A DNA stretch of 64,000 nucleotides from Vibrio aerogenes (GTDB lineage: Bacteria; Pseudomonadota; Gammaproteobacteria; Enterobacterales; Vibrionaceae): assembly GCF_024346755.1 (NCBI RefSeq), contig NZ_AP024861.1:3348001-3412000 (forward strand), written 5' to 3'. The translations under genes and the position numbers were made by a program. Shown here one piece after another: positions 10,465 to 21,250 of this stretch; the stretch's first letter is position 1, and every line of letters begins with the position of its first letter. Under the pieces are notes generated by a model. That model searched no databases. It had not been told where the DNA came from and worked only from the letters and a program-made list of their open reading frames with translations.

Positions 10465-12372
10465 ATGATGAATTTCGGTTTCAAAAAAACACTCTTACTC
10501 TCCATTATTACCATAGTGACCGTAACTGTAGGTTCATCAAATTATCTGTCCTATCTTCGTGCCAGCGATATTTTCAGCACCTCCATCTACAACGGCATGG
10601 AAGAGCGGGTGTCTCTGGAAGCCCAAAAAGTAGCCGGTTATATCAAAACCAAAACAGATTCAGTGGCGAATATTGCCAGTGACTACCAGGCACACCAATA
10701 TAGCAGCGATCACGCAGAGCGCATGCGGGTTGCCGCATTATCGGCTCATATTCCGGCACTGACTGTCGGCTTTGCCAACGGTGATGCGTATGCATCGTTC
10801 TCCAACAGCAATTGGGTTGACGGTAAAAACCCACCAGATTATGACCCCCGGAAACGAGGCTGGTATCAGGATGCGATGCAAACAACCCGTGCTATCTTCA
10901 CACAGCCCTATCATGATGCAACAAGCGGAGAACTGATGGTCAGTATCGGCAAACAAGCCAGTCATGGCACGGTTATTCTGGCTGATATACCACTGACGAT
11001 CTTATCTGATACCGTGGCTCAAATTCAGCTCGATGGCGTTGTAGCCCTGATTATTACTGAGGACTCCACCATACTTGCCAGCACATCTCAGGCGGTGAAA
11101 GTCGGCGATAAACTGATACATAATCAGGATCTTTCTAATATGGTTCACCGACTGACAGCCAGTGATCATGCCATTGTTGACTACACACTGGATCAGGTCG
11201 AAAAAGTCATGTTTTCCCGGAAGATAAAATACGGCGATAAAAACTGGTACATGCTGATCGGTCTGGATAAAGATGTGATTTTCAGTAAGTTAAATGAGAT
11301 GAAATACAAAGCCATGGCACTGACAGCGATTTATGTGGTGCTCAGTATTATCATTACGCTTTTGGTGCTGAATTTCCTCTATCGTCCGATTCTGGCACTG
11401 AAAACCACGATTATCGGCCTTTCGCAGGGAGATGGCGATTTAACCCAGCGTCTTGAAGTGAAAACCAACGATGATTTGGGCCAGATGGCCGACGGTGTCA
11501 ACAAATTTATTGCCAGTCTGCAAACCATGATGTTAGACATACAAGCATCCACACTCACGCTGAAAGACAATATTTCCCGGCTGAAACATCAGTCAGAAGA
11601 CAATGCCTCCATTCTGAATCAGCACATGCATGAAACGGAACAGGTTGTCACCGCAATTGAAGAAATGAGCGCTACAGCAGATTCTGTTGCACAAAATGCA
11701 GGAGAAGCGGCTCAGTTCACCAAAGAAGCAGCAACGATCGGCAGCAATGCTCTGATGGTCATGGATGAAGGAAAAGCCAAAGTCATCAGCCTGGTAGATG
11801 AAGTCGATACCACAGCAAGCAGCTTACTGGCGATGAGTGAAGAAACAAAAGGCATCAATGAGATTCTGAATGTCATTGGCGGCATTGCCGAACAAACCAA
11901 CCTGTTGGCACTCAACGCAGCCATTGAAGCAGCAAGGGCCGGAGAACAGGGACGCGGCTTTGCCGTAGTTGCTGATGAAGTCCGGGCACTGGCCAGCCGG
12001 ACCCAGGCCAGTACCGAAGAAATTGAGCAGGCGCTGACGCATTTGCAATCAAGAAACGCCCAGGTTGTCGACGCAATGAACGCAACCAAAGTCACCTGTC
12101 AGGAAACCTCTGAAAGTACAGAAGAAGTCAGCCATAGCATTACTGCTTTAACCGGTCAGGTTTCCGGTATCACTGAGCTCAGCATGCAAATTGCGACAGC
12201 AGCTGAAGAACAAAGCAGTGTGTCTCAGGAAATCAGCCGCAATATGAATGCAATCAATGATATGGTGACACAACTGAATCAGAATGGTGAAGACACAGTC
12301 CAACAAACAGATAATATCGATCAGGTTAACGCCGGACTCATCAATATTCTCAATCAGTTCAAACTGAAATAA
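10465..12372 (+). CDS. Methyl-accepting chemotaxis protein, dCache sensor (copy 3 of 3)
   Basis: A 635-residue chemoreceptor, collinear without gaps through the sensor with the first copy. It has Y126, R131, W133, Y134 and D174 of the amino-acid-binding dCache signature, then TM2, HAMP and a full signalling domain, ending FKLK. I choose the ATG at 10465 because AAAGGAG lies immediately upstream and the N-terminus ([12 protein letters not shown]) then aligns with the other two copies. An upstream ATG at 10438 would add nine unrelated residues. A strong terminator follows, closing the three-gene block; the gaps between genes (447 and 296 bp) suggest three separate promoters. Confidence 0.93.
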   Translation: MMNFGFKKTLLLSIITIVTVTVGSSNYLSYLRASDIFSTSIYNGMEERVSLEAQKVAGYIKTKTDSVANIASDYQAHQYSSDHAERMRVAALSAHIPALTVGFANGDAYASFSNSNWVDGKNPPDYDPRKRGWYQDAMQTTRAIFTQPYHDATSGELMVSIGKQASHGTVILADIPLTILSDTVAQIQLDGVVALIITEDSTILASTSQAVKVGDKLIHNQDLSNMVHRLTASDHAIVDYTLDQVEKVMFSRKIKYGDKNWYMLIGLDKDVIFSKLNEMKYKAMALTAIYVVLSIIITLLVLNFLYRPILALKTTIIGLSQGDGDLTQRLEVKTNDDLGQMADGVNKFIASLQTMMLDIQASTLTLKDNISRLKHQSEDNASILNQHMHETEQVVTAIEEMSATADSVAQNAGEAAQFTKEAATIGSNALMVMDEGKAKVISLVDEVDTTASSLLAMSEETKGINEILNVIGGIAEQTNLLALNAAIEAARAGEQGRGFAVVADEVRALASRTQASTEEIEQALTHLQSRNAQVVDAMNATKVTCQETSESTEEVSHSITALTGQVSGITELSMQIATAAEEQSSVSQEISRNMNAINDMVTQLNQNGEDTVQQTDNIDQVNAGLINILNQFKLK

Positions 12373-12389
12373 CCCCGTATCTTCACAAT

Positions 12390-12422
12390 AAAAAATCCCT
12401 CATAAAAAATGAGGGATTTTTT
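12390..12422 (+). terminator. Rho-independent terminator of chemoreceptor block
   Basis: An AAAAATCCCTCAT / ATGAGGGATTTTT inverted repeat with an AAAAA loop, with A-tract before and T-tract after. It can act in both directions and so may also serve the convergent VOC gene. Confidence 0.85.
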
Positions 12423-12450
12423 CGTCACTGCGCAGGCAAATACCAGTCAA

Positions 12451-12825
12451 TCATGGTGTTATCGCTTTATGACAGACCGCTTCAATATTATGTCCATCCG
12501 GGTCAATCACAAAAGCACCATAATAATTTGCATGATAATGCTCCCGGATCCCCGGCGGACCATTATCTTTCGCGCCGGCAGAAATTGCAGCCTGATAGAA
12601 ACGGTCGACGTCTTCACGGGAGTCCGCAAGAAACGCAATATGCATTGGGTGTTGCACCATTTCACCGGTACCAATCCAAAACTCCGCTTTATTCTCTTTT
12701 CCGAAACCAGCCCAGCCGTACACTTCCTTCACCAGCTCAATGCCTAATGGTGCCAGTGATTTGAGGTAAAATGCTTTACTCTTGCCGAAATCAGAAACCC
12801 CCATACCGATATGATCAATCATCAT
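12451..12825 (-). CDS. VOC (glyoxalase/dioxygenase superfamily) protein
   Basis: A 124-residue single-module protein of the vicinal oxygen chelate superfamily. It has the opening betaalphabeta strand IDHIGMGVSDF, a middle strand with HIAF, and the closing NYYGAFVIDPDGHNIEAV. His and Glu at family metal positions are visible (H5, H72, E116 approximately). These small cytosolic enzymes typically bind a divalent metal; the substrate cannot be told. It is paralogous to 54991-55401, with the same closing motif and similar spacing. It is convergent with the third chemoreceptor. Confidence 0.85.
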   Translation of the reverse strand: MMIDHIGMGVSDFGKSKAFYLKSLAPLGIELVKEVYGWAGFGKENKAEFWIGTGEMVQHPMHIAFLADSREDVDRFYQAAISAGAKDNGPPGIREHYHANYYGAFVIDPDGHNIEAVCHKAITP

Positions 12826-12983
12826 GATGTCACCCCCGTTTTATATTCAGCGATACACAATAAAAATCATCACATAAAGCACTGTATATTCATACAGATA
12901 AAGAATCAAGAGAACGATGCAATGAAATCAGCCAGAAAACAGAGAAAGATATGAGGAAAACAGAGAAAGATATGAGATAGCAG

Positions 12984-13018
12984 CATAAAAAAGTTCAGGG
13001 GCTCGCATACCCCTGAAC
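12984..13018 (-). terminator. Rho-independent terminator of the large secreted protein gene
   Basis: On the minus strand, GTTCAGGGG and CCCCTGAAC form a 9-bp stem with an 8-nt loop, followed by CTTTTTTATG. It lies about 30 bp after the stop of the gene at 13047-16025. Confidence 0.85.
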
Positions 13019-13046
13019 AAAAGATGAAGAAGGATCCAGAATATAA

Positions 13047-16025
13047 TTATTGTTGAACCAGTGTCAGCACGACTTCACCACTGTAAGTTCCCGCTTCAAT
13101 GTCAGTCGCTTCCCCATTGACTGTCATTTGCACGGTATAACCCACAGGCGCTTGTATGGTCGCGCTGTCAGCCAGTGTCAGTTTGCCCAGATAAGAATCA
13201 TGCTGAATCAGCCATGATGATGAAGCATCAAATGAAGCACTGATTCCCCAGTTAGCCGTTGCACCATAATAGTTACCATTCAGGCTGGAATCATCACCAT
13301 TGCCATCGGTATAAGACAGGGATTCAACGTTCCACAAGCCGTTAGAACCATCCGCAAACGAGCCGGTAAACATCGTACTGTTAAATGTCACACTCATTGC
13401 TGAAGAACGCGCTGACGAACGACCTTCCACAGCACGGGTCACATCCCCTTCATTCCAGACCACACCAGACACTCTGGACTGGTTGAACGTAATCACAGGA
13501 CTGGAACCCGCCTCAGAAGAAACCAGATAACGGTAATCTTTCCGGTTCAGGTTCTCAGCTTTACACTGATTCAGCTCAAGATTGATGCCTGATGCTTCAA
13601 ATTCGAAAACAGAGCTCGTCAATCCGCCATAACTGCTGCCCACAGTCAGATAAGGCACATCAGAAAAGTCGGTGCTGCCGGTATATTGGCCTGCAGAGTA
13701 ATTGTAATACGTGTTGTCCAGCACACTACTGCGCAGAGGTGTATTGGCAGTATAATGGCGTCCGGCAAGCTGACTCAGCGTCTGCAGTAATGTGCTCTGC
13801 GCATCGGCAGTCACATCATAATGGTCACACAGCTGGCCGAGAGTCATCTCCGGATCACTCATCATATAATGCATCAGTTCAGCACCACCACTGGCAGTCT
13901 CCCATGCCGCAACCGCTTTGGCTGCTGTCTCTCCGGTCACATAACCAAATGAGTTATTGCTGGCCTGAAACGACACCTTGGTAAACGTTGAGGTTGATGA
14001 ACTGTTAATTCCTCCCCGGTTTCGAAAGCCTATCTGACCGGATATCTGGCTGTTCTTCATGCTGAATGTCCCACCGGAAGCAGAAACGACACCGGCATCC
14101 ATCCGGGAGACAAACGATGAATTTTCTGCGGTGATGATACCGCCACCGATCACGTAAGCACCGGCAGAACGGTTCCCGTAAACCCGGGTGTGGAAGTTCT
14201 TCACTTCAACCACGCCATTGCCGAAGTCATTTGCCAGCGCCGACGCCTGTCCGACCGCATAACTACCGTAGATACCGGTAATCGCATTGACATCTTCCAG
14301 ATACGCATACCCGCCGTACACAACATCAGCCGCATGGTTATTCCAGCCCTGCAGGTTCATATCTGCGTTGTACAGTTTGACAGAAGAAGTATCAAACGGT
14401 GCAGAACCGGTTTCTGTGTCGGTTCCTGATGCACCGGCAATAATCCCGTTGGCACCATCGCCGGTTGCGCTTAACGTACTTCTTGGTCCGGTCAGACTTC
14501 CGACTGTAATTGCCCCCCCATTGGTCGCATACAGCAGCGCATTCATGCCCCATTCCATCACAATTTCATTGTTATAGGTGCTCAGACCGCTTTCATAAGA
14601 CATTTTGGCCCAGTTACCGACAGAAGTAGAGTTTGCATGCAGCTCATCGACTGTCACCGAACCATAGTTTGTCGCCCACAACACACTGCGCTCTTCATTG
14701 ATTGCCGCTTCCAGCGGCTCGCCATCTTTATCTGTATCAGCAAAGAGGACTGTTTTTGTCACCGCATCACTTTCACCATCCGCTTTCACCACGGCATTGG
14801 CAAACGACAAATAAACCGGATTCAGGATATTCCGCGCACTCAATCCGTTCAGGTTATCATTGTCACTGACAATGGAAGTCGAGTTATAAGCATAAGAGAT
14901 CGTATAAGGTGAGTAATAAAGCGTATCAATATCACCATCAGAATCCGTATCCCGCCAGGTCACATATTTATAGTAACCACTGCCGGTTGAAGGGAATAAT
15001 CCGCTGGTGCTGTCCGCTGAGACAGACTCTCCGGTTTTCACATCGTACGCCACGGCTGCGTCATCCACGGTCACCGGATTTCCGTTGAGATAATATCCGG
15101 CAGCAAACTGCAGTTTACTTTTAACCTCGCTGTAAGATGAATCAGCGGCAATTGCGGTATTTAACGTCTCAGCATCTGCTGCTGTCAGAGAACGGAATGT
15201 TTTACTTAACTCATCTTCAGTGACGGTGCTTTCAAATCCGGAATAAATTTCAACAACCTGCGCCTCTGCAACATAATCGGCACCACTGAAGGTGACCGAA
15301 CTGCCATCGACCGCGACATCATCACTCTCGTGGCTGGCACTTTCTGCAATTGCAGTAATCGCAGAAGTCGTCAGTTCATAGCCGGAAGGAGTGGTGACAT
15401 TGAGATAATTCCCCCCTGCAATGGCCGCCGCAGTTGAGTTGGTGAGCGTGACAGATATCGCTTCACTGCCTGTTGTCACCACGGATTTTCCCCCGGCGGA
15501 GGTCTGTGTTGTTGAGGAAGGAAGGTAAAGCGCCGCATTCCCGCTGCTTTGAAATGCAGCATCATCAATGACAACATCCGGATTCGCAAAAGAAATAATC
15601 GCGGCGGTATTCAAATCATAAAATGCCCAGTCTGAAACATCAGTCACGGTATCAGGCACATAAACCGCAGCAATTTCACTGTGGTGACCAAACGCCTGAG
15701 AAGCAAGTTTCGTCACCGGCGCACCACCTAACACACTGGGAACTATCACAACACTATCGGATTTTCCCGCATAGTAAGTCAGAGTACTTGTCACTGTTTT
15801 GGTATCACCGGATGTTGTGGTAATGACATCAAATGACCAGTTACCTTCTGTCGCAGACACCTGGGTCGTTGTGCTGGTTTCTTCGCCACCCGGAGGTGCT
15901 CCCGGTGGGGTGCCCTGAGAAGTATCATCTGTTGAATCTGTTGTCGCCGAATAAGCAGGTAATCCGGCAAAAAGAACACCTAAAAGTAAAACCCGGCAAG
16001 GGTTTAACCGAAAAGTTGGTTTCAT
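13047..16025 (-). CDS. Large secreted protein: BspA-like N-terminal region plus beta-helix-like body
   Basis: A 992-residue exported protein. The signal peptide is clear (MKPTFRLNPCRVLLLGVLFA, cleavage near AYS-AT). A Thr/Ser/Gly/Pro-rich linker follows, then a segment resembling BspA-type leucine-rich repeats (residues about 60-170; SQAFGHH, IAAVYVPDTVTDVSDWAF). The long body is rich in Gly, Ser, Thr and Asn with irregular short beta repeats, like parallel beta-helix adhesin passengers. No autotransporter barrel, LPXTG-like or GlyGly-CTERM anchor is seen at the C-terminus (VVLTLVQQ), so how it leaves the periplasm is unclear. The ATG at 16025 has GGAG six bases upstream; the longer frame would need a GTG at 16037. 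It stands alone, with its own terminator. Confidence 0.8.
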   Translation of the reverse strand: MKPTFRLNPCRVLLLGVLFAGLPAYSATTDSTDDTSQGTPPGAPPGGEETSTTTQVSATEGNWSFDVITTTSGDTKTVTSTLTYYAGKSDSVVIVPSVLGGAPVTKLASQAFGHHSEIAAVYVPDTVTDVSDWAFYDLNTAAIISFANPDVVIDDAAFQSSGNAALYLPSSTTQTSAGGKSVVTTGSEAISVTLTNSTAAAIAGGNYLNVTTPSGYELTTSAITAIAESASHESDDVAVDGSSVTFSGADYVAEAQVVEIYSGFESTVTEDELSKTFRSLTAADAETLNTAIAADSSYSEVKSKLQFAAGYYLNGNPVTVDDAAVAYDVKTGESVSADSTSGLFPSTGSGYYKYVTWRDTDSDGDIDTLYYSPYTISYAYNSTSIVSDNDNLNGLSARNILNPVYLSFANAVVKADGESDAVTKTVLFADTDKDGEPLEAAINEERSVLWATNYGSVTVDELHANSTSVGNWAKMSYESGLSTYNNEIVMEWGMNALLYATNGGAITVGSLTGPRSTLSATGDGANGIIAGASGTDTETGSAPFDTSSVKLYNADMNLQGWNNHAADVVYGGYAYLEDVNAITGIYGSYAVGQASALANDFGNGVVEVKNFHTRVYGNRSAGAYVIGGGIITAENSSFVSRMDAGVVSASGGTFSMKNSQISGQIGFRNRGGINSSSTSTFTKVSFQASNNSFGYVTGETAAKAVAAWETASGGAELMHYMMSDPEMTLGQLCDHYDVTADAQSTLLQTLSQLAGRHYTANTPLRSSVLDNTYYNYSAGQYTGSTDFSDVPYLTVGSSYGGLTSSVFEFEASGINLELNQCKAENLNRKDYRYLVSSEAGSSPVITFNQSRVSGVVWNEGDVTRAVEGRSSARSSAMSVTFNSTMFTGSFADGSNGLWNVESLSYTDGNGDDSSLNGNYYGATANWGISASFDASSSWLIQHDSYLGKLTLADSATIQAPVGYTVQMTVNGEATDIEAGTYSGEVVLTLVQQ

Positions 16026-16462
16026 AGTACGCTCCACTGTGAGTGCTTTTCATGCTGTCCGGCGTAGCGTTAAACCGGTATGGCATTGTCTACAACGCGA
16101 TTATATTTTTATGTAACCCCATGATATGAATAATAAAAATATCAATACGTAAACAAAAAACTGATGAAAAGCTGATTTTATAAAACTGATAGCACACTAT
16201 CACAGCAGGGATGACCACCATAGATTTCAACGGGTAAATGAAAGTAAACGAGTGTCAAGTAGCGTAAATAGACAATAAATCAGGATATTTTCCGGGGTGT
16301 AAGTTCCATTTCAAAGCAAGCTCCATTTCAAACACGCTCTAGTCATTTTTCCGGGTATATAACAAATGAAAAAAGAGACGAGAGGTCCACAGAGTACCAC
16401 TCGTCTCAGGCAGGTATATCAAATTGTTTTTTTATACTTCAAATTGACTGGATCATACGCGA
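16026..16462. other. Gene-free region between secreted protein and acetoin operon
   Basis: This is the promoter side of the secreted-protein gene and the 3' side of the acetoin operon. It holds an 18-bp imperfect duplication (TCCATTTCAAA at 16310 and 16322) running into the inverted AGAGCGTGTTT 11-mer at 16330-16340, then the operon terminator. No ORF is credible. Confidence 0.55.
16369..16407 (-). terminator. Rho-independent terminator of acetoin operon
   Basis: On the minus strand, GAGACGAG (16400-16407) and CTCGTCTC (16375-16382) flank a 17-nt loop with an inner GGT/ACC pair. Six Ts follow at 16369-16374. It lies 55 bp after the SDR stop. Confidence 0.85.
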
Positions 16463-17221
16463 TCAGACAATCTTGGGTTGTCCGTCAGAGGTTGTTGCCC
16501 CTCCGTCTACCGGTAAATTCACCCCGGTGAGGAAAGAGGCATCATCACTGACTAAAAAAGTCACAACCGACGCGACTTCTTCCGGCTCAGCCGCCCGGCC
16601 AAGGGCAATTCTTTCATTAAACTTATCACGAACTTCCTGAGGCCAGCCATTGGTCATATTGGTTTTCACCAGGCTCGGACACACAGCATTAATCCGCACA
16701 CCAGCTTCACCATGATCTAATGCCATTGCCCGTGTCAGGTTCACAACCGCTCCCTTGGCAGCGCAATAGAATGCCGCTCCCCAGTCACCGCCAAGTCCGG
16801 AAACCGAAGCCGTATTCACAATACAGCCCTTGGTTTTCAGCAGTTCCGGCAGAGCAAATTTTGAACAATACACCACACCGTCAATGTCAACACCGGAAAT
16901 TTTCTTCCAGTCTTCAACACTGGTTTCCAGCACAGAGCCCGGTATATGAACGCCCGCATTATTCACCAGAATATCCAGCTGACCAAAGCGATTCACTCCC
17001 TCAGCCACCATCGTTTCGACCTGTTGTGGATCGGAAACATCGACCTTCAGTGTCATCACTCTTTGTACATCAAACTGCTGTGCCGTTTGTGCCAGTTGTT
17101 CCTGATTCCAGTCCACTAAAATCAGTTTTGCACCCTCGGTATACAATCTGCGGGCAATTGCAGCACCAATCCCGTTTGCAGCACCTGTCACAAGTGCTGT
17201 TTTACCCTCAATACCTTTCAT
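16463..17221 (-). CDS. Short-chain dehydrogenase/reductase of acetoin operon
   Basis: A 252-residue classical SDR. It has the cofactor motif TGAANGIG (about residues 12-19), NNAG near 90, and the catalytic set Ser in ASVSG with YCAAK. VDGG in the C-terminal region is typical. As the last gene of the acetolactate synthase/decarboxylase operon it most likely interconverts acetoin with 2,3-butanediol or diacetyl using NAD(H), but it could act on another small carbonyl. The same gene order (SDR, synthase, decarboxylase, divergent LysR) is what I recall from the V. cholerae acetoin locus. GAGGAG precedes the ATG. The gap to the synthase gene is 74 bp. Confidence 0.88.
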   Translation of the reverse strand: MKGIEGKTALVTGAANGIGAAIARRLYTEGAKLILVDWNQEQLAQTAQQFDVQRVMTLKVDVSDPQQVETMVAEGVNRFGQLDILVNNAGVHIPGSVLETSVEDWKKISGVDIDGVVYCSKFALPELLKTKGCIVNTASVSGLGGDWGAAFYCAAKGAVVNLTRAMALDHGEAGVRINAVCPSLVKTNMTNGWPQEVRDKFNERIALGRAAEPEEVASVVTFLVSDDASFLTGVNLPVDGGATTSDGQPKIV

Positions 17222-17295
17222 TTGCTACTCCTCGTAACGTCATTTCTCTTTGATTAATATGAATAATCTCAATAAAACGACGTACAGAATACGCC

Positions 17296-19008
17296 TTAAC
17301 TGAATACAGAATCAAGGGTTCCGACTTTTCTTGGTGCCATTAATTTATGGTTATCTTTATAATCAACTGGTATCGCAACGACAACCGGACCTTCGGTTTC
17401 CATCGCTTCCCTCAGAACCGGCATCAACATGGAAGGCTCAGTAACAGCCATCCCTTTCGCACCGAATGAATCGGCATAAGCTTTAAAATCAATTGGTCCA
17501 AAATCAACACAGGCGTGACGCTGATATTTTTTCAGTTCCTGGATCGCCACCATGTTGTAGCCGTTATCCACCCAGATAATATGTACAATATTGCTTTTCA
17601 GGCGGACTGCAGTTTCAAGTTCCATACTGGATTGCATGAATCCGCCATCACCGGAAACTGAAATCACTTTCTGACCAGGATTCAATAAACTTGCACCAAT
17701 CCCCCAGGGCAGTGCAACCCCCATGGTTTGCTGTCCATTTGAAATCAGCATCTGACGCGCCCGGAAGCAACTCAGATAGCGGGCGATCCAGATATGGAAA
17801 CTTCCCATATCAAGACACAGGGTTGTATCCGGCGTAATCACAGCCTGCATCGCTTTAAGCACTTCCAGAGGATGGAATCCATCCAGATAAGATTTAGACG
17901 AGTAATGAGTGATAATCTCACGCTGTTGTGCAACTTCACTCAAAATAGTACTGGCGGTCAATGAAAGCTGGCTTTTATCGCTCAGTCTTTCTGTCATCAT
18001 ATCCAGTGTTTTTGCGATGTGACCAATCACTTCAACACAAGGCTGATAGCAGCGGTCAAAGTCGGCAGCCATCACATCCAGATGAACCACCGGTGTATGT
18101 TGCTGATTCCACAGCTCCGGATCATACTCAATCGGGCTGTAACCAATGGTCAGAACTAAATCAGCATCTGCCAGCAACAGGTCACCGGGCTGATTATTGA
18201 ATAATCCGATCCGTCCACCAAAACGGTGGTAATAACTGATATCAACTGCACCAGCTGCCTGATAAGTGCCAACAACCGGTAGCTGGGTTTTTTCAAGAAA
18301 ACGACCAATGGCTGATGCATTTTCCGGACGGCTGGCCTGCAATCCAAGTAAAACCACACACCGTTTCGCTTTGCTGATTTCTTTCACCGCATCAAGAATT
18401 GCATCCTGATCCGCTGCCCCCTGCACGGGCTGGTGATTGGGCACAATCATGTCATTCGAGGTCATATCACCCAAAACATCCTGTGGCAGGCTGACGAAAG
18501 AAGACCCGGCTCTGCCATATTCCGCCGCCCGGAAAGCATTTGCCATGACTTCACCCGCAGCATCTACATGCTGAATTTCAGCGCTGTACTTCGTGACCGG
18601 ACGAAAAATATTGACGGTATCCATACTCTGGTGAGTCAGTTTTTCTTTATCTGCCCGTTTCACGGCACCACCAATTGCAACCAGCGGATCACCTTCCGAT
18701 GTCGCCGTTGCCAGACCAGAAAGTAAATTGCCGCATCCCGGTCCTGAAGTCACCATTGTCACACCGGCTTTTCCGGTTAAACGACCGACGACACCAGCCA
18801 TAAATGCGCCATTAGCTTCGTGACGCACCGGGATCATTTGAATATTGGTATCCTCAATCGCATCGAACAGCCGGTCAATTTTTGCACCGGGAATACCAAA
18901 AATGAATTTTGTGCCTTGTTGCTCCAGTTGACGTGCAATTAACTGAGCGCCGTTGATGGATGCTTCAGGCTGAGTTTCATGCATTTTATGTACAGTTGAT
19001 GATTTCAT
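17296..19008 (-). CDS. budB: Catabolic acetolactate synthase
   Basis: A 570-residue thiamine-diphosphate enzyme that condenses two pyruvates to alpha-acetolactate and CO2. The N-terminal Pyr domain ([27 protein letters not shown] with the catalytic Glu), the central domain, and the C-terminal TPP motif starting [15 protein letters not shown] and ending in the DNGYN region are all present. It lacks a partner small subunit gene, as expected for the catabolic, FAD-independent AlsS/BudB type. The start is the ATG at 19008 with GAGG eight bases upstream; the longer frame starts only with TTG at 19035. It is the middle gene of the operon. Confidence 0.93.
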   Translation of the reverse strand: MKSSTVHKMHETQPEASINGAQLIARQLEQQGTKFIFGIPGAKIDRLFDAIEDTNIQMIPVRHEANGAFMAGVVGRLTGKAGVTMVTSGPGCGNLLSGLATATSEGDPLVAIGGAVKRADKEKLTHQSMDTVNIFRPVTKYSAEIQHVDAAGEVMANAFRAAEYGRAGSSFVSLPQDVLGDMTSNDMIVPNHQPVQGAADQDAILDAVKEISKAKRCVVLLGLQASRPENASAIGRFLEKTQLPVVGTYQAAGAVDISYYHRFGGRIGLFNNQPGDLLLADADLVLTIGYSPIEYDPELWNQQHTPVVHLDVMAADFDRCYQPCVEVIGHIAKTLDMMTERLSDKSQLSLTASTILSEVAQQREIITHYSSKSYLDGFHPLEVLKAMQAVITPDTTLCLDMGSFHIWIARYLSCFRARQMLISNGQQTMGVALPWGIGASLLNPGQKVISVSGDGGFMQSSMELETAVRLKSNIVHIIWVDNGYNMVAIQELKKYQRHACVDFGPIDFKAYADSFGAKGMAVTEPSMLMPVLREAMETEGPVVVAIPVDYKDNHKLMAPRKVGTLDSVFS

Positions 19009-19090
19009 AGCGGCAACCTCGTTGATTATCTTCAATATTTTGTATTTATATATGGTGTGTTTGCAGCACCGACGTTTTTGTTAAAGCAAG

Positions 19091-19876
19091 CTATTGCTCA
19101 GTTTTTTCTATTGCTGCCTGAATGTCTTCAGGGTTCAGATTAGCGTCCAGGAAATCCACGGTCGTCGGTGTATCAATGAACAGTTTTGAAACCCGGCCAA
19201 TCTGAATCTTGCCTGATTTCACCTGATATTCCTGAATGTGTCCGCCCCCCAGTCTGTCATCGGTAATAAAGTGCTCGTGATATCCGGGAACATTAATTCC
19301 GGTGAAGTACTCTGGCGTGCGAAAGCCGACAACAACACCTTTCGCATTCTCAAAAGTGAACGTGGGTTGTTCTTCAACGACTTCCACCATGGGCCGGTAG
19401 GGCCGCTCCTGCTTTGGAACTGTTCTGGTCCGGACAAAGTTAAATTCACCATCAATCCGCACCGCACAGAAAAGGTTCTGGCTGGGTGCAAATTCATTCA
19501 CGATCTGATGAATTTGTTCTCTGCTGACCGGACGTACCAAAGGCAGTTCGATTTCAGGTTTGAACCAGGTCATCACAGCAAACGGCGTACACTGTTCATG
19601 GCGAGCGCGATTTGCAGAACCATCTGACTTCAGCTGGAAGACTTCGCTGTCAAAAGCAATCAGCTCTCCATCCAGTTGATTAAATGTCCCTAATCCAAAG
19701 TCGCCATGTTCCAGCAGTTCTTTGATTGTGGTTGTGCCTTCATAAACCCCGGCAATTAAAGCGCTCATGAGTGAGGTCTGATAAATTTCCCCCTCTCCGG
19801 TTTCCTGATGATAACGTTGAAATGCGTTTGCGACATGAACCGGACAATCACAGACCTGTGCTGTTAATCTACTCAT
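19091..19876 (-). CDS. budA: Alpha-acetolactate decarboxylase
   Basis: A 261-residue cytosolic Zn enzyme converting acetolactate to acetoin. Family features seen are [31 protein letters not shown] near the N-terminus, the [12 protein letters not shown] segment, [21 protein letters not shown], and DDRLGGGHI with the metal-binding histidines. It is the first gene of the operon, 82 bp before the synthase gene. I take the ATG at 19876, preceded by GAGGGG; an in-frame ATG at 19918 would add 14 residues and run into the candidate operator. The pathway shifts pyruvate flux to neutral acetoin and prevents acidification. Confidence 0.94.
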   Translation of the reverse strand: MSRLTAQVCDCPVHVANAFQRYHQETGEGEIYQTSLMSALIAGVYEGTTTIKELLEHGDFGLGTFNQLDGELIAFDSEVFQLKSDGSANRARHEQCTPFAVMTWFKPEIELPLVRPVSREQIHQIVNEFAPSQNLFCAVRIDGEFNFVRTRTVPKQERPYRPMVEVVEEQPTFTFENAKGVVVGFRTPEYFTGINVPGYHEHFITDDRLGGGHIQEYQVKSGKIQIGRVSKLFIDTPTTVDFLDANLNPEDIQAAIEKTEQ

Positions 19877-19903
19877 TATTTTCCCCTCGCTTCTATGCAA
19901 GTT

Positions 19904-19919
19904 AATGTATAAATACATT
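19904..19919. promoter_or_regulatory. Candidate LysR-type operator between budA and its regulator
   Basis: AATGTATAAATACATT is a 7-bp inverted repeat with a 2-bp spacer in the 101-bp divergent gap. A second partial dyad (AATC-N12-GATT) lies at about 19939-19958. Both have the AT-rich T-N11-A character of LysR-family sites. The assignment is by position and symmetry only. Confidence 0.5.
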
Positions 19920-19977
19920 GACTTCTGAGGGCGTCTGAATCCAATATAAATTAGATTAAATTCGATACGGAAAAAAT

Positions 19978-20868
19978 ATGGAACTTCGTTACCTGAAGTA
20001 TTTTGTGGCTGTCGCAGAAACTAAACACTTCACCAGAGCCGCAGAAAGACTGGGAATTGCCCAGCCTCCGCTTAGTCAGCAGATAAAAAAACTGGAACAT
20101 GAAGTCGGTGCACCACTCTTCAACCGGCTGACCCGTGGTGTGGAATTGACACCGGCCGGGGAAACACTTTATCCGCATGCTGTAAGAATTTTATCTTCAG
20201 TTGATGAAGCCCTGAGTAAGGTTCAACAGGTCGCAAGGGGTGAAATTAATAAGATCAAGCTCGGATTTGCCACCTCGACCGGTATGCTGGAAAAAGTTTT
20301 AACACTTGTACACCGGTTTCAGTCACGCCATCCGGATATTCAGATTATTCCGTCTGAAGTACCGATGCCGCAACTGGTCGACAATCTGCTGGACAAAAAC
20401 GTAGATATCGCTTTTCTGCGCCTGCCCTGTTACGCTAGTGAAAAGCTGGAAAAGTGGGAATTGTTTGATGACCCGTTTGTCGCGGTATTACCCGAGTCTA
20501 ATCCGCTGAGCCACCATCATCAGTTGTCACTGCACCAGCTGAAAGATCAGAAGCTGGTTGTTTTTCCCAGAGAAACAGGGCCAGGTTTATTTGATGCGCT
20601 GCACCAGGCTTTGGACAATTTTGACATCAAACCACAAAGTAATATCAGTGCACCACAGCTTCGAGCAACCGTTTCCATGGCGCTGGCCGGTATCGGGATT
20701 GCGTTGGTGCCACAATCTCTGACCGAGCATCTCAGCGGACAGAGTAAAATTATTCCCGTCAGTGATATGCCACTGTCCAGCCGGGTGGTGTTGTCATGGA
20801 ACAAAACATCTTTGAGTGAACCGGTGCGACAGTTTATCGCTCTGACAAAGTCCTATGGTATTGCATAA
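19978..20868 (+). CDS. alsR: LysR-type regulator of the acetoin operon
   Basis: A 296-residue LysR-family protein. The N-terminal winged HTH ([20 protein letters not shown] to [16 protein letters not shown]) is joined to a periplasmic-binding-like effector domain from about residue 90. It is transcribed divergently from the operon across 101 bp containing dyads, the usual layout for a LysR activator of the adjacent genes. In Bacillus and Vibrio the homologous regulator responds to acetate or low pH, which is family knowledge and not visible here. The stop codon lies inside a short imperfect duplication (TATGGTATTGCATAA twice, 20854-20899). Confidence 0.88.
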   Translation: MELRYLKYFVAVAETKHFTRAAERLGIAQPPLSQQIKKLEHEVGAPLFNRLTRGVELTPAGETLYPHAVRILSSVDEALSKVQQVARGEINKIKLGFATSTGMLEKVLTLVHRFQSRHPDIQIIPSEVPMPQLVDNLLDKNVDIAFLRLPCYASEKLEKWELFDDPFVAVLPESNPLSHHHQLSLHQLKDQKLVVFPRETGPGLFDALHQALDNFDIKPQSNISAPQLRATVSMALAGIGIALVPQSLTEHLSGQSKIIPVSDMPLSSRVVLSWNKTSLSEPVRQFIALTKSYGIA

Positions 20869-21250
20869 AATGTCCTGTGGTATGTCATCATATGGTATTG
20901 CATAACATAAATCGTGACTCACATTCACCAGGATCAACAGCCTCTTCTGACCACCTCAAAAAACGGGATTCAGCGTGTTACCGTTAATTTCAGGTCAAAA
21001 TACTGAAATTTTACTGTTAGCACGCCCTTTGAATAAGCAAAGATTGTCGTATATCAATGAGATAAATTCCTCCTCTCCCACTGATACGCAACTATACTGA
21101 TATCGACATTTTTCAATGTCCCCTTATAATAAAAACGATGTTTTATTCATCATATTGTCATGCGGGTGACATCAAACTCTCATTAAAAGAGCACAGTATT
21201 GAAATATCACCAAACTAGCATGACTTGCAGAAGACTGAAACGAGGTTGAT
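20869..21250. other. Gene-free region upstream of olsF
   Basis: No credible ORF is present. It begins with the duplication TATGGTATTGCATAA carried over from the LysR stop. It contains an imperfect inverted repeat around TTTCAG-N9-CTGAAA (about 20990-21012), possibly a weak terminator of the regulator gene, and the AT-rich olsF promoter region. Confidence 0.5.
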
